Shown: piece by piece, positions 31,676 through 36,261 of the stretch | Numbering within the stretch: the stretch's first letter is position 1 | Layout of the letters: the number at the start of each line of letters is the position of its first letter | Source: Acidobacteriota bacterium | GTDB lineage: Bacteria; Acidobacteriota; Terriglobia; Terriglobales; Acidobacteriaceae | Direction of reading: 5' to 3' | NCBI GenBank assembly: GCA_031296105.1 | Contig: JARLGJ010000041.1 | Span: 1-36,261, forward strand | DNA length: 36,261 nucleotides | Notes under the pieces: generated by a model | The model's input: the letters and a program-made list of their open reading frames with translations, nothing else | Database searches by the model: none | What the model was told of the DNA's origin: nothing | Translations under genes and position numbers: made by a program

Positions 31676-32689
31676 ATGGAAAAAATTTTTGTATTGACAC
31701 ATGTCGATGAATCGGGCACGGCGCTCGCCAAGGCCTCTCTTGAAGCCGTCTCCGCCGCCGTCGAACTCGCCAAGTCCTTCTCTGCCGAATTGACGATTGG
31801 CCTTCTCGGCGCAGACGTTGCTCAAGCCGCAGCACAACTCGCCGGAGCCGCGCCCAAAGTTCTCGCCGTCACCGGCCAAGCCTTTGCCCAGCCGCGCTAC
31901 GCCACCGACGCCGCCGCCTGCGAGGCTCTCGTCAAGGCCGCGGCCCCGACGATTGTTCTCGCGCCCTCCACCGCGCGCTTTGCCCGCGTCATGGCCGGCG
32001 TGGCGCACCGCGCGGGCGGCGCGATCGACACACACATCACCGCCGTCAGCCCGTCCTTGGAGGCCACTCGCTGGTTCTATCGCCAGCGCATTGAAGCCGT
32101 CGTCAAGCGCGAGCGGCGTCCCTGGTTCCTCCTGCTCGATGCCGGAACCCACGCGGCCTATTCCGCCACGGGCGCGGCTCCGGCCGTCGAAGCCGTCGCC
32201 GTCGCCGCTCCCGCCTCGCGCACCACGGTCGCGGGCACGCGCTCGCCGCAGCAGGGCGAGCAGACCATCCGTCCCAACGCCAAGCTCTTGTTCGTCGCCG
32301 GTGCCGGATGGACCAAGAAGCAAAGCGACGGCCAGGTGCACGCCGCAGACGCGGAGAAACTCATCCTCGGCTTCCTGCACGCGGCCGATGCCTCGCTCGG
32401 CAGCAGCAAGAGCCTGGTCGATCAGTCGGGCGAGAATCAGGCGACGCTCAAGTTCATGACGCACCTCAACCAGATTGGCCAGACCGGCGCGACGCCGCGC
32501 CACGCCAAGGGCCTTTCCACCTGCTGCCACGGCGAGGAGCCGCACGTCGTGGGCTGGCGCTTCGTCAACGAACGCCGCGCCATCAATCTGGACGCCAACT
32601 GCGGATGGGCTCGCGGCAAAGCCGACGTGGTCTATCTTGCCGACGCCTTCCAGGTGATGGCCAAGGTCAACGAGCTGCTGGAGAAGTAG
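31676..32689 (+). CDS. etfA: Electron transfer flavoprotein subunit alpha, divergent
   Basis: 337 residues. N-terminal domain about 1-190 (MEKIFVLTHVDESG; EAVVKRERRPWFLLL), C-terminal FAD domain about 200-337. Retained FAD motifs: QIGQTG with Gly268-Gly271, and SSKSLVD near 243-249 in place of the normal SRxxVD. The next motif, normally GISGAIQHLAGM, reads GLSTCCHGEEPHVVGW with Cys283, Cys284 and His285, and INKDPEAPIFQVADYG is replaced by INLDANCGWARGKADVVYLA. The fold is kept but the flavin pocket must differ. GGAG lies 10 bases before the ATG at 31676. Confidence 0.82.
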   Translation: MEKIFVLTHVDESGTALAKASLEAVSAAVELAKSFSAELTIGLLGADVAQAAAQLAGAAPKVLAVTGQAFAQPRYATDAAACEALVKAAAPTIVLAPSTARFARVMAGVAHRAGGAIDTHITAVSPSLEATRWFYRQRIEAVVKRERRPWFLLLDAGTHAAYSATGAAPAVEAVAVAAPASRTTVAGTRSPQQGEQTIRPNAKLLFVAGAGWTKKQSDGQVHAADAEKLILGFLHAADASLGSSKSLVDQSGENQATLKFMTHLNQIGQTGATPRHAKGLSTCCHGEEPHVVGWRFVNERRAINLDANCGWARGKADVVYLADAFQVMAKVNELLEK

Positions 32690-32729
32690 TAGCCGCCGCG
32701 AGCGTCTTGTCACCCCTCGCGACACTGCC

Positions 32730-32940
32730 GGTGCCCCATTCAAGCCCCGCCGTTGGGCTTGAGTGGGAACATTCGCTTGTGATCAGGTTCGTTGTTGTGC
32801 CCCAGGTTCGACGCGCGAAGTGCGGCTAACCTGGGACGTACTTTCTTTCCGGCCGGGTGCCCTACCCTAGCCGTAGTTGCTAGGGTGGGGCCGTTGCTCT
32901 TTCCGTTGCCTTTGCTCCTCAACCTTGAAACCTTGAAACC
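32730..32940 (+). repeat. Composite repeat block (A, C, D, T-rich, E)
   Basis: A at 32730-32768, C at 32795-32835, D at 32856-32890 (GGTGCCCTACCCTAGCC / GCTAGGGTGGGG), pyrimidine run GTTGCTCTTTCCGTTGCC, and E at about 32921-32940 (CCTTGAAACCTTGAAACC). It fills the gap between etfA and the thiamine-binding gene. Confidence 0.87.
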
Positions 32941-32980
32941 CGCCCCTCCCGCGCTACCATATCCATCAAGGAGACTCTCC

Positions 32981-33289
32981 ATGCTGGCCACATTTACCGT
33001 CATTCCTCTCGGCGTGCCCGATGGCGCCAAGCATCTCATCGCCGAGGCCCTGAAGATTGTCGATGCCTCGGGCCTTTCCTACCAGCTCGGTCCCATGGGC
33101 ACCACTCTGGAAGGCGAATCCGGCGAGGTGATGCAGGTGGTCATGCAGTGCCACAAGCGCCTGCTGGAGCTGGCTCCGCGCGTGATGACCAGCATTCTCA
33201 TCGACGAGCGCCCCGGACACACCGGCCGCCTCAAGGGCAAGGTGCAGGATGTGGAGGAGCTTCTCGGCAAACCTCTGCGCCGCGAATGA
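32981..33289 (+). CDS. MTH1187-family thiamine-binding protein
   Basis: A small 102-residue ferredoxin-like alpha/beta protein of the MTH1187/YkoF group, members of which bind thiamine or related pyrimidines. Seen: MLATFTVIPLGVPDGAKHLI, then YQLGPMGTTLEGESGEVMQV (the conserved GTTxEG turn) and RVMTSILIDERPGHTGRLKGKV. Length is as in the family. The ATG at 32981 follows AAGGAGA by 6 bases, which excludes the longer open frame from 32792 that runs through repeats. No thiamine transport genes are adjacent. Confidence 0.87.
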   Translation: MLATFTVIPLGVPDGAKHLIAEALKIVDASGLSYQLGPMGTTLEGESGEVMQVVMQCHKRLLELAPRVMTSILIDERPGHTGRLKGKVQDVEELLGKPLRRE

Positions 33290-33401
33290 ACGTGATGCAG
33301 GCCTCCTGTTTCTGCTTTTGCAACCACTTATCGGCGCTGGCCAAGGTGCGTCCCCATTTCCCACTTCCATGCCCTGCGGTGTAACATTGAATTCGGACTT
33401 T

Positions 33402-33965
33402 ATGAGTGGAACACGACGGTTGTTGAAACAACTGCTGATTGCAGCTTTCCTGCTGGTGGCCTCGGTCACCGCGGCCGTGGCGCAGGAAGAGCGTGCGCCC
33501 GAGGCGCTTTTTGAATCGGCGCAATGCCTGGTCAACGATGCGCACCACTGGGTTTCCGTGGAAGGCATCAAGCAGTTGGAGCTTTCCTACCTCACCGAAT
33601 CCAAGACCTTCGGCGGACACAAATATATTTATGTCGTGGTCTGGGATTCTCCGAAGCACCAGCAGGGCACCATTTACGACGTCCGCCTGTTGAGTGGTGA
33701 GCATCGCGGCGGCTACAGCGTCGAGAACAACGCGCAGTTCACCTACAACAAGGAAAAGGACGAAGTTTCCTTCCTTGAACCCCCTTTGGGCGGCGAATTC
33801 CGCCAGCATCAGTTGACCACCACGATCCTGAAGATTGCGCATCGAAAAAAGTGGTATGAGGCGCAGGTGAAGCAGTTGCTGCATCCCTCGCCCAAGCTGC
33901 ATTGTGAAACGAATGTAGAGGACGTGGTGCCGGCAAAGTCCGCGGCCACTCCCGCAAAAGAGTAA
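33402..33965 (+). CDS. Secreted protein of unknown function
   Basis: 187 residues with signal peptide MSGTRRLLKQLLIAAFLLVA ending near TAAVAQ. The mature part is mixed alpha/beta, with KYIYVVVWDSPKHQQGTIYD and GGYSVENNAQFTYN as the strongest beta stretches. Cys near positions 42 and 172 could pair. No family is recognised. The frame is open from 33249 but the signal peptide fixes the ATG at 33402. Only a weak GGA precedes it. It lies 112 bases after the thiamine-binding gene. Confidence 0.65.
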   Translation: MSGTRRLLKQLLIAAFLLVASVTAAVAQEERAPEALFESAQCLVNDAHHWVSVEGIKQLELSYLTESKTFGGHKYIYVVVWDSPKHQQGTIYDVRLLSGEHRGGYSVENNAQFTYNKEKDEVSFLEPPLGGEFRQHQLTTTILKIAHRKKWYEAQVKQLLHPSPKLHCETNVEDVVPAKSAATPAKE

Positions 33966-34056
33966 GTTCCCGGGGCCGCCTCTGCGCACCGGTTCTGTCT
34001 TCTGGCCGTAGGCCGTCCCCCCAAAAAGATTGTGCCTTATCCCCGTTTGGTGGATT

Positions 34057-34086
34057 TTGGCACTAAATTGCCGGGTTTAAGATACT
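34057..34086 (+). promoter_or_regulatory. Candidate promoter of the OmpA-family gene
   Basis: TTGGCA and GATACT are separated by 18 bases in an A/T-richer region, about 140 bases before the start codon, which would give a long leader as seen for other outer-membrane protein genes. Nothing else is seen in 33966-34229. Confidence 0.4.
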
Positions 34087-34229
34087 TTTCCATCGCGGAA
34101 TGCATCTTAATTCGGTAGTAGTTGCAGTTTGTTGTGAATTGCGCCGGTCTCCCCTCAATGTTTCGCGCCGTTTGCGGAGGAGCAGGATGGGCCAGCGCCA
34201 AGAAATAGTTTCTGGAGGATTCAAATCCA

Positions 34230-35966
34230 ATGTTCGTCAATCAACGATTTTTCCGTCTTGCTCTTCTTGCCCTCGCGGCCGCCGTTATGACGCCGTCCGC
34301 CATGTGGGCGCAGAAGGACGACAGCCGCATCGACGTCTTTGCCGGCTACTCCTTTCTGCATCCCGGTGGCACCATTGCGCAGACCCCGCTCGATGGTCTT
34401 GCCCCTACCAAAGCCAATTCCATCAAGCTGGACGATCTCAAGAAGGGCTTCGGCATCGACGGCACCTACAAGTTCAAGCCCTGGTTCGGATTGAAAGCGG
34501 CCGTCAACGGCCACTACTCCGACCCCGCCGACTTCCACATGGTCATGGGCGGCCCCGTGTTCATCCTGCCGCTGGATCATGTCAGCTTCTTCGGTGAAGC
34601 TCTCGGCGGAATCTCGCACGTCTCTCCTGCCGGCGGACTGCACTCCGGCACGGCCGGCGCTGCGGCTCTCGGCGGCGGCATGGATCTCTGGCTCACCAAG
34701 CACTGGGCGTGGCGCGTCATCCAGGCCGATTACATCTATCAGAACCAGGCGCCTTCCAACATTGGCGGCGCGGGTGACTTCAACGGCGCCCGTATCCAGA
34801 GCGGCATCGTGTACGGTTTTGGCAGCTTTGCCGCCAAGACCGCTCCGGCCGCGGCCTGCTCCGTTACGCCTTCCGAAGTTCTCGTCGGCGAGACCGTGAC
34901 GGTCTCCGCCAGCGGCAGCAACTTCAACCCCAAGCACACCGTCGCGTATGCCTGGAGCGGCGCCGGCGTCAAGAGCATGTCCTCTTCCGCCACCATCGCC
35001 ACCGCCGACCTGGCCCCTGGCACTTACAAGGTCAACGCCACCATCACTGACACCAAGGACGCCAAGGCCTCGGCCGGTTGCTCGGCTTCGTTCCTCGTCA
35101 AGCCGCTGCCGCCCAAGAATCCTCCGGTGGCCAGCGCCTCGGCCTCGCCTGCCAGCTCGGTTGTGGGAACCCCGGTGAAGATCGCCGTTTCCTGCTCCAG
35201 CCCTGACGGCGTGCCCGTCTCGGTCTCCGGTTGGACCGCGACCTCCGGCACCATCAACGGCAGCGGCAACTACGCCACCGTGGATACCACCAACGTCGCT
35301 CCTGGCAACGTCACCGTCGATGCCACCTGCACCGACGCGCGCGGTCTCTCCACCCAGGCCTCCACTTCCTTCGCCGTCGAAGCCGCTCCGGCTCCGGTGA
35401 TCGATCGCAAGCTGGAAGCCCGCCTGTCTCTACACAGCGTGTACTTTGTCACCGCCAAGCCCACCGTCAAGGAGCCCACCGTCGGCCTGCTCAAGTCGCA
35501 GGAAAAGACGCTGTCCACCCTGGCTGCGGACTTCAAGGCCTACAGCGAGTCCAACCCCAGCGCGCACCTGATCCTCGAAGGTCACGCCGATGTCCGCGGC
35601 TCTGCCGCCTACAACCAGTCTCTTACCGAGCGCCGCACGGCCATCGTCAAGAGCTACCTGGTCCAGCACGGCGTCCCCGAGTCGGTCATCGAGACGCGTC
35701 CGCTCGGCGCTGCCCACAACCTCACTGCCGCCCAGGTTAAGGAATCGGTGGAAGAGGATAAGGATCTTTCGGCGGCGGAGAAGACCCGCATCCTGAAGAA
35801 CGAAAAGGTCATCATCTGGGCCAGCAACCGCCGCGTGGACGTCACTCTGAAGGCCACCGGCATGTCGGAGACCTCGGTGCGCAAGTTCCCCTTCAACGGC
35901 GCCGACTCCCTCACCCTGCTGGGCGCTGAGAAGGCTCCCGCACACAAGAAGGCCGTGAAGAAGTAG
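34230..35966 (+). CDS. OmpA-family outer-membrane protein with Ig-like domains
   Basis: 578 residues. Signal peptide MFVNQRFFRLALLALAAAVM to about residue 27. A beta-barrel of OmpA/opacity type covers about 30-205 (DSRIDVFAGYSFLHPGG ... IQSGIVYGFGSFA). Two Ig-like repeats follow, about 210-290 and 300-390, both ending in a Cys-containing strand. The C-terminal OmpA peptidoglycan-binding domain covers about 400-540: LILEGHADVRGSAAYNQSLTERR at about 447 and NRRVDVTL near 532. Between them, RPLGAAHNLT is followed by about 20 extra charged residues not found in E. coli OmpA. It tethers outer membrane to peptidoglycan. GGAGG lies 10 bases before the ATG. Confidence 0.9.
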   Translation: MFVNQRFFRLALLALAAAVMTPSAMWAQKDDSRIDVFAGYSFLHPGGTIAQTPLDGLAPTKANSIKLDDLKKGFGIDGTYKFKPWFGLKAAVNGHYSDPADFHMVMGGPVFILPLDHVSFFGEALGGISHVSPAGGLHSGTAGAAALGGGMDLWLTKHWAWRVIQADYIYQNQAPSNIGGAGDFNGARIQSGIVYGFGSFAAKTAPAAACSVTPSEVLVGETVTVSASGSNFNPKHTVAYAWSGAGVKSMSSSATIATADLAPGTYKVNATITDTKDAKASAGCSASFLVKPLPPKNPPVASASASPASSVVGTPVKIAVSCSSPDGVPVSVSGWTATSGTINGSGNYATVDTTNVAPGNVTVDATCTDARGLSTQASTSFAVEAAPAPVIDRKLEARLSLHSVYFVTAKPTVKEPTVGLLKSQEKTLSTLAADFKAYSESNPSAHLILEGHADVRGSAAYNQSLTERRTAIVKSYLVQHGVPESVIETRPLGAAHNLTAAQVKESVEEDKDLSAAEKTRILKNEKVIIWASNRRVDVTLKATGMSETSVRKFPFNGADSLTLLGAEKAPAHKKAVKK

Positions 35967-35990
35967 TTCACTTCAGGCGGAAAATAACTC

Positions 35991-36019
35991 GGCCGGGTGG
36001 TTCGCCACCCGGCCTTTTT
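35991..36019 (+). terminator. Terminator of the OmpA-family gene
   Basis: A perfect 10-bp stem GGCCGGGTGG-TTCG-CCACCCGGCC followed by TTTTT, 24 bases after the stop. The TTCG tetraloop makes it very stable. Confidence 0.95.
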
Positions 36020-36041
36020 CTTTGCGCGCATTTGTTCCATC

Positions 36042-36261
36042 CTGTGCCCCAGATTCATCTTGTGCCCCAGGTTCGCGAGCAACGCGAGCTAACCTGGGTT
36101 CAGCCTTGTGCCCCAGGTTCGCGAGCAACGCGAGCTAACCTGGGTTCAGCCTTGTGCCCCAGGTTCGCGAGCAACGCGAGCTAACCTGGGCTCAGCCTTG
36201 TGCCCCAGGTTCGCGAGCAACGCGAGCTAACCTGGGCTCAGCCTTGTGCCCCAGGTTCGCG
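36042..36261 (+). repeat. Tandem array of family C, 46-bp period
   Basis: Units begin TGTGCCCCAGGTTCGCGAGC at 36061, 36107, 36153, 36199 and 36245. Four are complete and the fifth is cut by the window end. They differ only by TGGGTTCAG versus TGGGCTCAG. A lone left arm (TGTGCCCCAGATTCATCT) precedes at 36043. Each unit is a hairpin CCCAGGTT-CGCG ... CGCG-AGCT-AACCTGGG. Confidence 0.95.

Noticed and set aside
36042..36261. CRISPR array
   Set aside because: The 46-bp units follow each other without variable spacers, and no cas gene is present; it is a tandem hairpin repeat.

Overview
The window is a GC-rich bacterial chromosome segment with strong G/C preference at third codon positions. No ribosomal RNA, tRNA or phage gene is visible. 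Gene content points to an Acidobacteriota (Terriglobia-like) soil or peat bacterium. The evidence is an F0-only ATP synthase cluster (atpZ-atpI-atpB-atpE) without subunit b or F1 genes, a very long DUF3683/FAD/Fe-S fusion oxidoreductase, an acyl-CoA dehydrogenase/ETF cluster, an OmpA protein with Ig-like repeats, and gene borders full of short palindromes. The phylum assignment is an inference from memory of such genomes, not from an rRNA gene.

Layout. 1-4300: an AraC regulator, a large polytopic membrane protein and an isoprenylcysteine-methyltransferase-like enzyme. 4300-10600 (all minus strand): a secreted His/Gly-rich protein, a PaaI-type thioesterase, a low-GC pair of unknown genes (DUF1828 type), tryptophanase, a TonB-domain protein, periplasmic Cu/Zn superoxide dismutase, an EVE protein and an HPt-like protein. 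10900-15900: a secreted protein, the F0 cluster on the minus strand and the divergently read lysS. 16190-19900: a group II PLP decarboxylase, dipeptidase pepD and a cold-shock protein. 19990-23661: the 1223-residue FAD/Fe-S fusion. 23900-26550: a TMTC-like membrane/TPR protein and a nitroreductase-like secreted protein. 26706-32689: acyl-CoA dehydrogenase, ETF:quinone-oxidoreductase-like protein with fused ferredoxin, etfB and etfA. 32981-35966: a thiamine-binding protein, a secreted unknown and an OmpA-family porin.

Working together. The 26706-32689 cluster reads as one electron route: acyl-CoA substrate to acyl-CoA dehydrogenase, to the EtfAB flavoprotein, to the FixCX-like membrane oxidoreductase and the quinone pool. 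The DUF3683 fusion looks like another 2-hydroxyacid-type electron input. Both Etf subunits have lost standard nucleotide-binding motifs, so this is a divergent ETF.

The most unusual signal lies between genes. At least six palindrome or motif families recur, and most share a GGTGCCCCA head, a hairpin and a TGGG tail. They are assembled in a recurring order into composite blocks at 4 of the 5 convergent gene junctions and at several others. The families keep a polarised T-G wobble and show compensatory changes between copies. One copy has become the C-terminus and stop codon of a decarboxylase gene. A separate AGGTTTC motif starts at or just after the stop codon of three genes. The window ends inside a 46-bp tandem array of one family. 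This looks like an undescribed or poorly described modular REP/BIME-like system.
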